From: Anthonomus grandis grandis
Taxonomy: Eukaryota; Arthropoda; Insecta; Coleoptera; Curculionidae
DNA: 64,000 nucleotides
Assembly (NCBI RefSeq): GCF_022605725.1
Contig: NC_065550.1
Location: 4,650,001 to 4,714,000, forward strand
Direction: 5' to 3'
Positions within the stretch are counted from its first letter, which is position 1; each line of letters starts with the position of its first letter. The position numbers were made by a program, and so were the translations under genes. The notes beneath the pieces were generated by a model that made no database searches, was not told the origin of the DNA, and saw only the letters and a list, made by a program, of their open reading frames with translations. Shown here piece after piece: positions 22,001-37,000 of the stretch.

Positions 22001-25000
22001 TTAATTAATTTACTTATTTCTTATTTTTGGTTGTAGTTCCTGTTGTAATTCTCTCTAGAGTGCATTTTAAGTTTTTGTTTTTTGTATTTTGTCGTTTAGT
22101 TGCTTTTGTTTTGTAAAGAGTTTAATAAAAAACTAATTGAATTTTTCCTTTTTTTGGTTTTTTTCAACACTTCCGGAATAAAACCGGTTTTTTTCCGGAC
22201 TGTTAAAACACTATAGAATACGTAAACTTGAAGCTTAGTTTCCTATCTTAACCTAAACTTAATATGACAACTTATTTAATAACTGGAATTTAAATTTTGT
22301 ATCTAATAATAATTTCAATTAATGTCTATGTAAATTTTCAGAAACTTTAAGTGCTTTTATGTTTAGTTAGACACTTTCTGTGTTGCCGAGAGAGTATATT
22401 TATCTTTATATACAGGGTGTTCGAAAAATAGACGGAGATATTTCAATGGGTGATTCCTTGTAAAAAAATATAAGACAAAGTTTTTATAAACATGGGTCCG
22501 GAAATGCAGTTTTCAAGATAATAAAAAATAAATACCGTTTTATTGTATGCCACTGAACAAAATTGGTTTATTAATTTTTGTAAAAAAATCACAGGTGCCT
22601 TGGAAAACAAAAAATCAAAAACATTTCTTGGAGCTTTTTATTGTAACAACAACTGCAACAAACGTTGGAAATGTCCACCATCCATTTCTGTACACCTTCT
22701 CACTCGACGAATCTTGAACGACGCATTCGAGCTAAAATTCGAGGTCTATTTCTCACTTCTTCGCAAGCATTTACAATTTTATTTCTTAACTCTTCTATTG
22801 TTTGTATGGGATTAGCATAAACCAGACTTTTAAGGTGTCCCATAAATAAAAATCTATTGGATTTAAGTCAGAGGAGCGAGGTGGCTATTGAATTGGTCCA
22901 CCTCTTCCAACCCAATTTTCCCCAAAGGTGTTATTGAGATGAGTTCTAACCGCTATACTAAAATGAGGAGGAGCTCCATCGTGCATAAAAGTTATTTGAT
23001 TACGTACATTTAGAGGAACTTCTTCCAGCAGTACGGGCAATTCTTGTTAAAGGAATTCTAAGTAAGATTCGCCGTTTAATTTTAAGGGTAAAAAGAAAGG
23101 CCCAATTAAATCGTCACCAACAACACCCATCCACACATTTAAAGAAAATTGCTCTTGATGGTGACATGGTACGTAAGCATAGGGATTTTCGTCACTTCAT
23201 ACATGAGTATTAATTAACAATACCGCCACGCCGAAATCCAGCTTCGTCCGTAAAAAGTATGGTTTTATTAAAATTATTAAAATTTTAATAAATATAAAAT
23301 ATATTATTAAAATTTCTGTAATTATTAACTTTTTCGTAATACCGTTGGAAAAACTGCAAACGGGGCAGAAAATCTCTTGGTAGTAATGCCTGCACACGCT
23401 GAACATCATACGGATACAAAAGTTGCTCAGAGAGAACCTGCCAGACAGTGCTGTTGGCATGATTCGAGCTGCTATAGTCCTGGTACTTACACCAGGATTT
23501 TCTTCCACGGCACGAAAAACTGCCTTCTCAAACTCAGGCGTTCTTACGGACCTCGGCCGGCCTTTATCATTAGTGGGAATGGCAAAACTTCCTAAGTAAC
23601 TTTATTGTCAAAAACATCACGAAAAATAAATAAGAAAATTTACCTCTTTCCCGCAATCTACGGTCTACGCTTTCAAAGGTTTTACTATCTGGAAGTTGCC
23701 GTTGGGGAAACGCTTCGGCATACAGACGTCTCGCTGCATAACAATTAGAGGAAAGTCGCCTAATATGGGGATAGTCCCTAATATGGGGTAGCTCAATTTT
23801 GAGCTAAAACTAGTTGCCACATCTATTATCTGCATTACGTACTAACCACGAAGATGCGCCAGAAGCGCTTCCCTTCTTGAAACAAAGACGTAGTTACTTT
23901 TGACGTATAAGGTTAAAATAAGTTTGTTTGAAAAATAAAGTTTTTTTGCCGGTTGTAGATTTGGATATGTTAAGCAACTTAAAGGTAAGTTTTAAAACTT
24001 TTAATAATACTATTCCTTATTACATTTTGCGTAGTTTATGAAAATGAATATGATTTTTAAAAAAACATCTTAATTTTTGTGAAAAATCGCCCCTTCCAAA
24101 AATCTGATTTGCTCCTAATATGGGGTACCTATCAATTCCTTATTTGGGGTACCCCATATTAGGAAATAATTATTTACTTTTTGATTAATACCAAATATTT
24201 TATTTTAGATGCCTAAAAAAATGAAAGTTTGGGACAAGCAGCAAATGATTTCAGCAATTTTAGCTGTCAGACAAGGTCAGATGGGTTACAAAAAGAGTGC
24301 GAGAACCCACGATGTGCCCCAAACAACCTTGGAAAGGTACGTAAAAATGGAAGACAATCCTGAAGATATTGTGAATTCTTCTCTGGAACGCAAAATTGTC
24401 TTTTCACAAGAAATGGAATCGCTGCTCGCAAAGCACTGCTTAGAAATGGAAAGAAATTTTTTTGGTATTACACAAAAAAATGTGTGCAGATTGGCATATA
24501 GCTTATGCAAAGCTAATAATATAAAAAATCCATTTAGCGCAGCCAAAGAATCTGCTGGGAAGAAATGGTTTGCCAGCTTTCTGTCAAGGCACAAAGAATT
24601 ATCATTACGAACTCCTCAAGCAATATCATATGCACGAATTAAATCCTTCATTAGAGAAAATATTGCAGCATTTTTTGATTTGTATGAGCCACTTCTTGAA
24701 AAACTAAATCATAACCCAGCCAGAATTTTTAACTGCGATGAAACTGGCCTCACCATAGTTCAACACAAGCACGTTAAAGTCGTGGGAAAAAAAGGAAAAA
24801 ATAAATCGGTGCTATTACCTCCTCTGAGCGTGGGTCTTTGTTAACCACAGCTATGTGTTTTAGTGCAACAGGAGTATACATACCGCCCTTTATAATTTTC
24901 CCACGAAAAAACATGAAAATGGAGCTTATGAATGGCACTCCTCCAGGATCAAAATATGCGTGCCATATATCTGGCTGGATCCAACAAGAAATATTTGTGG

Positions 25001-28000
25001 AATGGTTTCGCCATTTTATTAATCATTTTATTAATCAAAAATTGACAAAGCCTAGCTCTGATGATCCAGTGGTTTTAATACTTGACGGCCATTATTCCCA
25101 CACAAAAAATTTGGAGGTCATAACTGTGGCGCGAGAAAATTATGTTCACATAATATGCCTTCCACCACATTCAACTCATTGGATGCAACCATTGGACGTT
25201 GCTTTTATGTCTCCGTTTAAAACGTACTACACACAGGAAATTACAAACTGGCTAAGGTTGAATCCCGGACGTGTAGTAACAGGCTATCAGATAGAAGAAC
25301 TTTTTGGGAAAGCCTACATAAAAGCGGCCACCATGGACACGGCCATCAACGGCTTTAGAAAAACTGGAATGTTCCCTCCTGACAGAAACATATTTAAAAA
25401 ACATGACTTTGTGGCAGAAGTGCAGGATATGTCTGGTGAAGAACTAGTAGAAGCAGAAACAGTTCAGGAAGAAAATATACAAATAGAAACAATAGAGGAT
25501 GAATTATATTGCACTGTTTCTCGCACAATGCCTAAATGTGGGTTCCAGGGTTATGATTATTAGCCTTTATTAGGGCACGCAAAGAAAACGCAGCTTTATA
25601 TCGTTAAACCCAGCTTTAGTATTGAAAGATAAATCAATGTCATAATTGACAACTAATTTAATCTATAACCTCAATTCAAAAAAAAAATAAATACAAAGAC
25701 AGTAATGGTTTAATACTTAAGTTATGATTATGAAATTTAAAATTATGAGAAAGAAAATAAAGTATAATTTAGCACTTAATACTTATTTAAATGTACATCT
25801 GATAATACCTCGCATATACGTATATACTCAGTTCCCAATTTCAAATCAAATCAGTGATGGTGGTTATATAAACAATTTTGCTAAATTGAATTTAAAATCT
25901 GTGATCATTTCTACATATTAACTCAAAAAAAATAATCTATAAATTGCGACGAACCGATAAATGAATACCTGAAGAACCAAGCCAAAAAGAAAAAGGGGCT
26001 ACCTGAAATTCTGAGTCTCTCCGACTGGTAGCAGGGCCCACCTGATCTGAATGGGGCTCCTTTGTTGGCAGCTATACGTTTGGGTCAAAAGAGGCAGCAG
26101 CAGATCGACCAGTTAGGATGCTTCCAGAATGTCTAGCAGGTAGTGGAGGGCAATCGGTATTAGGTGTAGCCGATTGGAAGGAATGCAGGTTCCGGAGGTG
26201 ATGATCCAAGCGACTTGATGTGGTAACACGTGGAGTAGCAAGTGAGGTGGAAGCAGTAACAATAAAAATGCAGCAAAAGCAGAAGCAGAGGATAAGCAGA
26301 AGGTACAGGAAGGCCTAAAAATGGGGACCACACATGAGGTTCGAGATGGCTGTCAATTTTATGGCATTTTTGTGTGGGTAAGTAAGTTAAATTTTATAAA
26401 ATTGCTCTTTGAAAAGTTGGATGCATTGATGTTCTTTTGAGTTAAACCGAAAAGCATGCAAATAAGAAATTAATTAGATGAAAAAAATAGGAAAATGACT
26501 TAGGCATGTAACATGTGCTAACTTACCGAAGATGAAATGTGGCCTTTTCTGGGGTTTATTTAACACAACAAAAACAAGGAGCCCTATAAACTCTTAGGCC
26601 TACTTAGAAAATCAGCAATTAAGCTATCCTAGCACATACTAGTAACTACAAAAAAAATTAGGCTAAGATAGGGTCTACCTTTTCACATCCGCATTAAGCG
26701 AAACTATCTGTCATACTCTAGAACCAGATAAAGAATGAATCTATTAAAAACAGGATTGTCAGTTCCCTCCAAATTTTAAGGAATGCATTTATCTGTCAAG
26801 TACCTAGGTGTTGACATGCTGGGTTTAACTACTGGGTACTATCTGGTACCAACATTGGTTTAAGTAATTTGCAACTATGGAGCAATCTATAACTTGAGGC
26901 CATGGTTTAGCAACAATAATTTACAAAAAAAAAACTGACAGACCAGATTGACATTAACATTCTTATCACTATTGATCCTTATGATTTGAACAAAATAAAC
27001 AATTAGTTAATAAGTGCTCAGTATTCATTAAAATCTAAAATAGGCCAAATTGACCTGCAAGGTAAAATCAATGCAAAATCAATGGCAGTTCCTAATTCTA
27101 TTCAATCAACAAAACAATGAAACAATATCCCATATTATTATTTACTTTCCTCATCCAATAATGGTTTTCCTTGCGTTTCAGATCGGGTATGTTAGGAGGG
27201 ACCATCTTAACGGTATCATATCTGTGTAGTATGTATATTTATGTATGATTTTTAAATAAATTATTTTATGAAACTATGGTTGCGATTTACTTTATCTTGG
27301 TAAAAAAAAAATTAATAAATCAATTAATATATCTGTTGGAGATTAAACCTGTAACAATTAGATAACAACGAGCCAAAAGATGGACAACAAGACGGATTAC
27401 CCCAGAGAAACAGATTACTGCTTTGAAACAGGTTACTCCTGCAAATTTAATGCTTGTTCCAACTACTTCTAAGGATATTATTAAAAAAAAGAGTACAAGA
27501 AGTGGTAAAGCTGCGGTTATAACTAGCACGCTCTACAAAGAAGAATTGGAAAGCAGCATGGAAAAAAGAAAATTACCTTCAATTTCGGACACTAAAAGAA
27601 AAATTGGTTATTTAAAACCAAACCAACAGAAAAAAATTAAATCTTTCCAACAGAAAAAAAATTAATTGTCAGTGGCTAAACAAAAACGAAAAAATGGGAA
27701 ATCAGTATCCTGCTGTTCTTCTTCTTCAGAATCGGCTCCTAAACCGGAATATCAAGATTCAGAAGACGAGGTAGAAAACTTTGAGGAAGATGCTATTTGT
27801 ATGTTTTGCGAAAGTCCATTTTCTGAAGATGTCAGAGGCGAGGAATGGGTGAAGTGCCAAGGCTGCTTCAAGTAGGCTCACGTTGAGAGTGCTGGTTGTG
27901 AAAGAAGCTACTATTTTCTTTGACTTTTGCGTTACAAAATAGATTTGTTTTGTCTTTTTGGTTGCATGTGACTTTTAGGTATTTACTTTAATAAATAATA

Positions 28001-31000
28001 CGTGATATTTTTTTAGTTTTTTTTTTAATAAATAATATTTTTATACAAAAAAAAACAAACATATTTTGGTTATTTTTAGTTTCTACATATGGGGTGGTGC
28101 AACTTTTTTTTAATGTTGCATGTTTTCTTCTGCATTTAATTTTTAACATCTTCCCTTTTATTAAATCCTTAAACAGTGTAAAATAAATCGTAAAATAAAG
28201 AAGTAGTGTTTTAAATTAACTTCGTTTTTTTATAACAGTGTTTTTAAAAAAAGTACCCCATATTAGGAGACTTTCCTCTACTGTAAGCACGAGCATATAT
28301 TACATGCATGTCTGTAATTTCCCCAAAACTGTAATTTTCCATCACAAAAACCGAGATAAAAACTTTTTAGAGAAATTTCACCAAGAAAATTAGGTAAATA
28401 ATTATTTTCTAGGAAAACTGACGCTTGTCAATGTCAAACCTCCATGCAGAAATTATTTTTTGTTTTCCAAGGCACCTGTATTTTTTTTACCAAAATTAAT
28501 AAACCAATTTTGTCCAGCCGCATGCAATAAAACGGTATTCATTTTTTTTTGTCGAAAACGCAGTAAGATACGAAAAAAATACAAGAGGCAAAAAAGTTGT
28601 ATTTTTAAATGCTTAATCAAACAACAAATATAAAAGTTGAAAAAAAGGCAGTGGCGTACATTTTTTTGCCAATACTACACACCCCACAAAAATTATCGCA
28701 TCACTAGTATTTTAAGATATTTTTAATATTTTTTGGGACAATCTGTATATGTATCAACTTAAAAGATATTTCTGGTTTCGTATCATGGACAAAAAATGAT
28801 CGGAATTTCTTACATATTTTTTTGAAGCAAAAATGCTCGCGTTGATTATTCCTGTGTTGGCGAATGCATTGAGATCGAAAACGTTCTAAGCAAATAGTGT
28901 TATTCTAAAGTGAAAATTTAAATTTATTGTTAATAATGGATGTGCCTGAACGTTTAGCAAGACATGTGACTAATGAAGACACCGCTAGAATCATTGCGCT
29001 CATAGAAGATGGCCGCAGTCAAAGATACGTCGCTCGGATAATGGGAGTTCAACAAAGCACCATATCCAGAGTTGTTAATCACTATCAAGAAACAGGACCA
29101 CTATCCAGACGACCCGGACAAGGCCGCAGAAGGGTAACTTCGGCAGTAGATGATCGTTACTTAAGGTTAACGGCTTTTAGAATTAGGCATACCACCTCTA
29201 GAAGACTGCAAACAGATCTGTTTGTTTGGCTGCTCGTAATGTCCGAATAAGCCTACAGACAGTTCAAAATAGGCTGAGACAAGCAGGTTTACGAGCCAGA
29301 GTGCCAGCTAGAGGTCCACGTCTTACCAGAGAACATCGAGTAGCAAGATTGCAATTTGCTAAAGAACACGCAAATTGGAATATTCAAGATTGGTTCAATA
29401 TTTTATTCACGGATTAATCAAGATTTTGTCTATATTCATCAGATAGGCGTGTACCAGTATATAGGCGACGTGGTGAACGGCACGATCAGGTTAATTTTTG
29501 TCAAACTGAAAGCTTTGGTGGTGGCTTTATCATGGTTTGGGGAGGAATTTATTTTGAGGGTCGCACGGAGCTAGTACCAGTGAATGATGGAAGGACTAAA
29601 TGCTGATAGGTACATAACCGATATCCTAGAACCCCATGTAGTGCCCTATAGGCCACATATCGGTGATAATTCTGTGCGAATGCATGATAATGCTCGTCCA
29701 CACGCTGCTAGAGTTGTTCGGCAATACTTAGAAGAGGTCGAGATACCCACCCTAAATTGGCCTGCCCGTAGCCCGGATTAATTTTATTGGTTGATTTCCA
29801 ATCGGATCTCCGGGGAGAGCAAATAAGAATGGAAACATAAATAATAAAAAACTGCAAACAAAGCGAATTAAGAGAATATGCACATGGGATATGAACACAA
29901 TGGTCTGAACTGGTAAAATTGAAAATACGCTGTTAGAAATGAGAAGATTGAGTATTAAGATCATAAGATTAAGAGAGATAAGATGAGGCCTATATTATTC
30001 TGAAACAGCTAATGGAAAGTACGAACACCAATAACCCCTTATAGTGGGATTGATTATTAAAAAGGATGTTGCTAGACATTTCAGTAATTTTATGTGTATG
30101 AACGAAAGGGTCATGCTCCTACAATGAATACGTCACCAGTGAGAAGAACGTTACTCTCAGATTAAAGATCTTAATAAAGAAACTCTGAATATTATGAAAA
30201 AACTGAATATTATGAGAATAATATCGTTTTATTTTTATACAGCTACTTAGTGCTCCCAGAACAGCTTTTTCTAAAACAGATTTCTGAATTTTCACATTTG
30301 TTTACGTTCCCACTATGATACTACCGTCCTTTAATAATATTTTTTTCAACTTAACTACACAGAACATTTATGTGACGTAAACCGTTTGATAAAATGTACA
30401 CTTTTTAGAATGTAACTTTTTTGATTTGACTTTGTCGCTGTTTGTCAGATATCTATATTTCTTTTTTGATCAATACCTCCTAGCCTCATAGTAGAAGAAA
30501 CAATAAGTGATGGAAGAGAAGATAACTTATTAGCTTATTTTTCTTACCTGGAACTAACATAGTAAGGTCCCTAAGTTCGTAAGGTACTAATGCATCTAGA
30601 TCATCGGATTCCGTTTTAAAGGCTAGTTTTTTTGATTTCTAAAATACCCAAAACACATTTAAAATATAATAATTACTAAAAATATGTTGACTTACTTCCT
30701 GTGCCTTAAGATATAGTTCGTCTATAGTAGCCTGTTGATTTCGCCTCGGATTCCTGAAAATAAATAGAAAAATCAGTTTTAAAAAACTTCCTGTTTATTA
30801 GACAACCTACCTGATAAAAGCCATGTTCCATGTAACGATGAGTAATTTAATACAGCTTACCAGTTTTTTTTTTAATTTTCAAAAAACACAAATATGTACT
30901 GTACTAAAATTCAACTACTACTGGGCATTTGGTGGGACGAATATAGAATTTAAAAAAAACTTACCTCCTAACGTTAGTTGGATTGAAATATGGTTGGTTG

Positions 31001-34000
31001 GGTGCCTGAGACATATATGGATTGGGTTGCTGAGGAATATATGGATATTGAATTCGCACTCCAGAAGGACCCGGCTGACCCATGTGTCCCATATTATTTT
31101 GAATTTGGTGACCATGTTGATGCGATGGTAGTACTAGGAAAAATTATTTATTTATTTGTTAATCTCAAAAGCAATTAAGCCAATTACGGATACCAAACTT
31201 AAAATTTAGATTACATGAAAAACGATAGAAAAATATACATTATATGTATACACTTATAAGGAATAATAATGCACAGTATTACAATATGATTACACGAAAA
31301 TCATCAAATCGTAGTTTTAAGATAGCATTACAGATTGATATTTATCCCCATAAAGAATCCTAAGCCACCATTATTACATTGACTTTTTTTCAAGTAGGGT
31401 TGTGTCAGCACTTATCAGTTTTTCGTGTAAAGAAATTATATGACAATTGTACTGTCACTAAGTAAGAGTGTATTATTATTTGTAGTAAAAATTCTAAAAT
31501 AAAAAAATGCCACATCATAATGAATAATCTAATAGTGAAATGCGTGATATGATTTGCGTTTTTGCTCAGTCAAATTATAGTAGACTGGTGCAGCCAGAAG
31601 GTATTTAAAATTATACCCAAATCGAAGACAACCCAATCACAAACTATTCAGACGTATTTATACCCGCCTAGGCGAAAGAGAGTGTTTTCGTCCTAAAACC
31701 TTAAATGGTGCTCCAAAAAATATCAACGTCGATGATGAAGAAGAGGTTTTAGCTCGGATTTCGGAAAATCCATATTTGAGTACTCGTTGGTTAAATACGG
31801 AAACAGGAATAAGCCAATTGTCTATCTGGAGCATTTTAAAGAAAGAAAATCTCCGTCCATATTACTATACTCCTGTCTAAAATTTGCTAGCTCAAGATTT
31901 ACCAGTTCCCCTACAGTTTGCTCAATTTATGCTAGATAGAACAATCATACAATTCAAAAACCAAAAATTTTTTGATGACCTTCTTTTCACGGATGAGGCG
32001 ACGTTTACTAAACGAGGTGTTTTTAATTGGAAAAACAATCATTTGTGAGCCTTTTTTTATTGGTCCTTTTGGACTTCCTCCTAATCTGAACGAGCCCCCC
32101 TATTTAAACTTCCTTGATCAACAGTTAAACCCACTACTAGAAGATGTACCACTAGCCATAAGGCGGAACATGTGGTTTATGAATGAACATTTTCGTCACC
32201 GGTGGATTGGGTGTGGCAGTGATTTTTTTTGGCCGTCTAGAAGTCCGGACTTAAACCCTCCAGACTTCTCAATAGGGTCACAGATGAAGGACATGGTTCG
32301 TTTTAATATTGTTACTGATTATTATTTGTCGTCTTTACTGTTGTTACTCAGCATAGTAGTAATTTAAAAAAAATTAATTCCTATTAAGCCAATGTAATAA
32401 CGGTGGCTTAGGATTTTTTACACTGAATATTTAAAATGCAAATAATTAAAAACTGATAGAGTTACATGAAATAAACAGGAGTACCTTTTTTATTCAAAAT
32501 TGAACTGTCTTTTAGATTTTCTACTCGTTTTAGCCATAACTGATTAGGCAAAAAAGATATGTTGTAATTTACCTAAGTAACAGGGTGTAACTAACGCCCT
32601 GTATAAATAATGCTAAGTTCATCACAAAATTCGTAATTTTCATATCAAAACACATAAAGTCGCCAATTTTCAAGACGATACTGCTTAAAATCACAAAATT
32701 ATTAAGAAATTTCAAATTAAGATTCCAACTTTAAATACCCTGTATCGTAATCGTAAACCTGCAACATTTGTATAAGACATGTTAAGTCCAATCGCCATAT
32801 TTTAGTATGTAGTATCTCCAATTCAGAGATTGCCCATTCTTAATGATTGCTGTATCGACTTTGGTTCCATGTTTGGTGAGGATTGCTATTGGCATGGAAA
32901 AAAAGAGTCAGGGAACATTGCTAAGCTGTTAGCATCACCTTTCTTATATCGTTAAGATTGTTAATTTTATTACCTATAAATATCTATGTATTATGGAATA
33001 CCGATCTGCCTACTGAAGATATAGGTACTTATCTATATTATACAGTGTGTGTCAACCAAATGGAATAAATTAACTAATAAATAGACGAGAGCGTGTTGGA
33101 AAAAACGCTCGAACACGTCGATTGGTTTTTATAGTTGCGCATTTTTTTTCATAAAAACTTTTTATACAGGGAGTATCAGATAACGGTGGCCCATACCAGC
33201 TTGCTTAGTTTAAACATAACACCCAGTATGTTAATTAATTTTTAGATTCCTCAGATCATTTTAGACATATTTTGTATACAATGTCCTATACCTATATTTG
33301 ACTGTTTCGGAAATATTAAGTAAAATTGAAAAAATAACATTTAGAAAAGAAAATTATTTATTTGCCGAAAATTGTTACAACATATTAGCTCGCCACGAAC
33401 GTCTTGGCAACACCCTACCCGTAAATAGAAATTTCTTCTAACGTTACTCAACATCTCAGGTGTGATCATTGGCGGCTTGCTAATAGGGGCGCAAGGGCGC
33501 GCGCCCCCCCAGTAATTTCATTAAAAATTACTTATTTTAAATATAAAACTCGTGTGCAGTAATTATTAATTATATTAGATATATTTTTTATCAACCTGCG
33601 TTTAAACGTATAACACAAGCGCCCGTACTATAGGAGATAATGCGATATTCAAATCAACAACCAAAGTGCTCCTGGCATCCCACCTATACCGCTCTCTGTC
33701 TCGCGCAAGGTACAGCTCATCTATCTTCCTCTATTTGTCGTGGGGCGCGCTTACATCCGCGTCCATAATTTGACCGAAAAGCTACTCTCGACGACCCATC
33801 TTCTCGGCTTTTATCCAACACCTACTCAAAGACAAGGCCTTAGTGCTTGGCGCGTGACGTCATCGATGTGGGCCACCGATTTTTAAAAACCAAGGGATTT
33901 CATATGCTAATATCTCAATATTTGGCTTATTTTAAAAAATGCTAGGAATAGAATAGAGTTCAGGAAACATTTAAAGGTATGTTTTAGTTCTGGTTGAATG

Positions 34001-37000
34001 TCAGGTTAAATATTATGGTGTAATATTAAATGCAACAATATTAAATGACTCCCAACTCCCCTACATCTGCGCCAAAATTCAACATACGTATTTAGGTATT
34101 TTTTTATACCATTAAGTATAAAAAAATGTTATTATATACACATAAATACATATATTGACTTTAAAAGCTTAGAAAGCTTAGGTATACTCCAGCTCTTGTA
34201 ATTTTTTAATTCCAGAAAAAGAAACACATTTTTTCTTGGAGGTGTCAAAATCAGGAAAATAAAATTTTTGGTCTGGTTTAGAGTTAAGCCAATTATTAAA
34301 TACACATTTAAGTAAGTGAACTGTGTCAAATAGGTAAAATAATGGTCTCTGATTATCTATGGGATGAGGATAAACAATGCTAAGTTGGTCTGCAGTTGAA
34401 AAATGACTAATGGCATTATTATCACACTATTAAAAAACTATGTACCCAATCTTCTCTAAATTTTCAATAATTATCTTAATAAAATTATAAAGTATGTCTG
34501 ATGTAATTTTGAAGATGTGAGCTATGTGAACTACTTCCTTAAAGCTGGAACACACACTTGTAATCATAAAAGTAAATGCCGTTGAAGCTAGAGACTTATT
34601 ATTGACTGATGTTCCAGTGATATTACCGCCTTTATAGTCCATGTAAGGGTCAATATGAATTTCATCAAAAAGTAGTGTCACAAATCTCTCATGATCCTTT
34701 AGTAAACTAAACACATTTCAGGCAAAAGTTAAAAACATTTTTTTTTCATCTATGTGGGAATCGGTCATGTATTTGTTACAAATACCCATTATAGTTTGAG
34801 GATGTGGTAAAATTAGGAATCCATAATCTCTTAAATACTTGTATGCATGAGGACTAATAGTATAGATTATAGAAGTCAAAATTATTGAACTACTTGAATA
34901 TCTGTACCTTTTCTTTGCAGTTGTAAACAAAGCTAATTGTTCACAAATAAAATCTAAAGAATGCACGATTTTGTTGTCTTCAATGTTTTTAAAACTTTTT
35001 AGTATGTTTGACACAAAATGGAACACACATTTCATTTTATTTATGTCATTTGATGGTTTGGCATGATCGAGAATAGTATTGCCAAGGGTATTGGTAGCAG
35101 TCTCGGTAGCAGTATTTGTAGGTGGCAGATTTAAGTCACAGTCAGGATTGTCATTATTGGTAACATTTTCCTCCAAAGACAGGGTAATAATAGTAAGGTC
35201 TATTGCTTCAAGTATTGCATATAAATCATCTAAACTATGGGAAGTATATGGAGTTTTAAATTTTGATGTTAAAACACAAACTGGCTATAAGAAAGTTTCA
35301 AAAGTTTCAGTCATAGTTTTAGTAATTCTATTGCAAAAATTTTAGCTGTGTTGGAATCTTGAACTTAAATATATAATAAAACGTATAATAAAGTACTCTT
35401 TATTATACTACCTTCAGGAAAATGAGCTTCACATACTTTGGTGTTGTTTGTGGGCTCAAAGTCATCTCTGTGTATGGCTTTTACCCATTTTCCCCTTAGA
35501 TTTAGGTATATCCTTAGAAAAACCGAAGACATGCACTTTAGGTCCGTTTTTATAGTTTCCGTTACAACCCGGAACGCAACACATTTAAGGCATATTTACA
35601 CCCTGGTATAAACTACAAGCCGAACTAGGAGAAAAACATTAAATTACACACGAACTGAACTATTAAAGTCTGATATAAACAAATAAAACCGCGGCGCGCC
35701 GGAGACTCGGTTTTTCAGAGGATTTTTTAAGTCCGAAAGTACGATTTTGCGATTTAAAAGTACGCGAAGAGTTTACATAAATATAACATACACGTTTCGC
35801 GGAAATAAACTGATTTTAGAAAAAAAACACAAAAATTAGCTAATGTTTACTGCGGATCTCGTCTGAAATACCGGCAACAACAGAACATAAATACAAACAA
35901 CCTAACCTCCGTTTCATCAGGTGGCACAACTAGTAGATGCGCCGCTGTCAGATTTATATAGAAAGAACTCCTATTGGCAAGTAACAAGGTATTAGATAAA
36001 TGATAAAATTTGGAAAAATGGAAGTTTAAATTATAAAAATAGAAATAAGGATGTACTCTTTTTTTTTAACTAAATTGTAAAGTAAGAGCAGTTAAAGATA
36101 TAGATTTAATTATTTTAAGATAGTAATAGAGCATCCTAACGTTCACGGCAATTTGCAAAGTCTGGCAGCGTTGCAGGCAGCCTTCCGTGGACGAACAACG
36201 GCAGCGTCAACAGCTGAATTCACCCGAAAATCAACCCGAAGTGCATGGCCTAAACGCGTGACGGCACGAGCAAAATTTTTTGGAGCGCTTTGTCCTTTTG
36301 TAGAGGTGTTATTGTTTTATCACGCTCGTTACCGATAGCGAGCCGCGCAAAAATTTAGCGTCCCAGTTTTATCGTGGATTCGGCTTTTGTTTTAATGTTT
36401 TGTAAATCGGACCGCAGGCGGCTGCAAGACGTTTTTTGTTGTTTATTCGGCAAAATTTTGTTTTTAATCGGTTCCGTGATCGGTGGTTTGTGTGTGTCTG
36501 AGTATTTCGAGAGTGAACAATACAATAATTATTATTGAAATTTAATAATGAATCGAGTAAGCTTTTTAATTAACTGTCATTTTTTAAATCTTTCACTGGA
36601 AGGAAAAGTAAACATTTAGATTTTAGGCAGACCTTTTTTTTCGGCCGGATTTAAATATTACTCTCTAAGACCTGTCGATATTTGAATCAAGCATTGCCAA
36701 AATAAGAAACAACACCGATAATATTAAGGCTAATGTAGAATTAAACTTTGAAAGTGTCAAAAGAAGAAGAACTGACGATAACTTGAGAAGTATTATTGCA
36801 AAAGAGGTATGTGATACAGTTGTTACCCAAGCGAAGGACAGATTTTCCTATCGAGGTCATCTTCAAGCAGCTAACTTGTTCGATAAAGAAGCGTACCATC
36901 CAAAATATAACAAGACCTTTCCAGTGGATATTTTAGATAATGTAGTTACTTTTTATCCAATGTTATGTAAAATTAGATTAAGAACTGAACTAGAAGTCAT

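Larger units (their letters stand above)
23748..28278 (+). mobile_element. pogo/Tigger-type element inserted at TA within mariner B
   Basis: TIRs gaggaaagtcgcctaatatg (23748) and its inverted partner ending at 28278 are flanked by TA (23746-23747, 28279-28280). Removing the element with one TA restores an uninterrupted mariner reading (AYS-NCYAARR), which proves the insertion order. The tataatatggggta-type motif repeats several times at the left end. Size is 4531 bp, longer than usual because of an insert near 25.6-27.3 kb. Confidence 0.92.
22640..28339 (-). pseudogene. Mariner B transposase, interrupted by pogo and decayed
   Basis: The minus-strand start ATG at 28339 opens MENYSFGEITDMHVIYARAY and reaches the pogo insertion. 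Beyond it, at 23747, the reading resumes in phase with NCYAARRLYAEAFPQRQLPD and a helix-turn-helix region. 23595-23197 holds TPEFEKAVFRAVEENPG. An AT-rich insert lies at about 23242-23320, just before FTDEAGFRRGG (first Asp). Later frames show MHDGAPPHFS (second Asp) near 22985 and SSDLNPIDFYLW (third Asp) near 22845. Stops and shifts are many. The three acids survive but the frame does not. Confidence 0.75.
22413..28600 (-). mobile_element. Mariner B, split by a pogo element
   Basis: Left end cagggtgttcgaaaaataga after TA (22411-22412). A long inverted match joins 22526-22625 with about 28443-28545 (both contain ggtgccttggaaaacaaaaa). The outer right end is blurred and may reach about 28640, where the neighbouring Tc1 begins. 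The transposase is on the minus strand. The pogo element at 23748-28278 sits inside its N-terminal coding part. Confidence 0.8.

Noticed and set aside
26113..26331. Leu/Pro-rich minus-strand frame resembling a signal peptide
   Set aside because: Composition effect of CAGCAG-type repeats on the other strand. No start context or partner exons.
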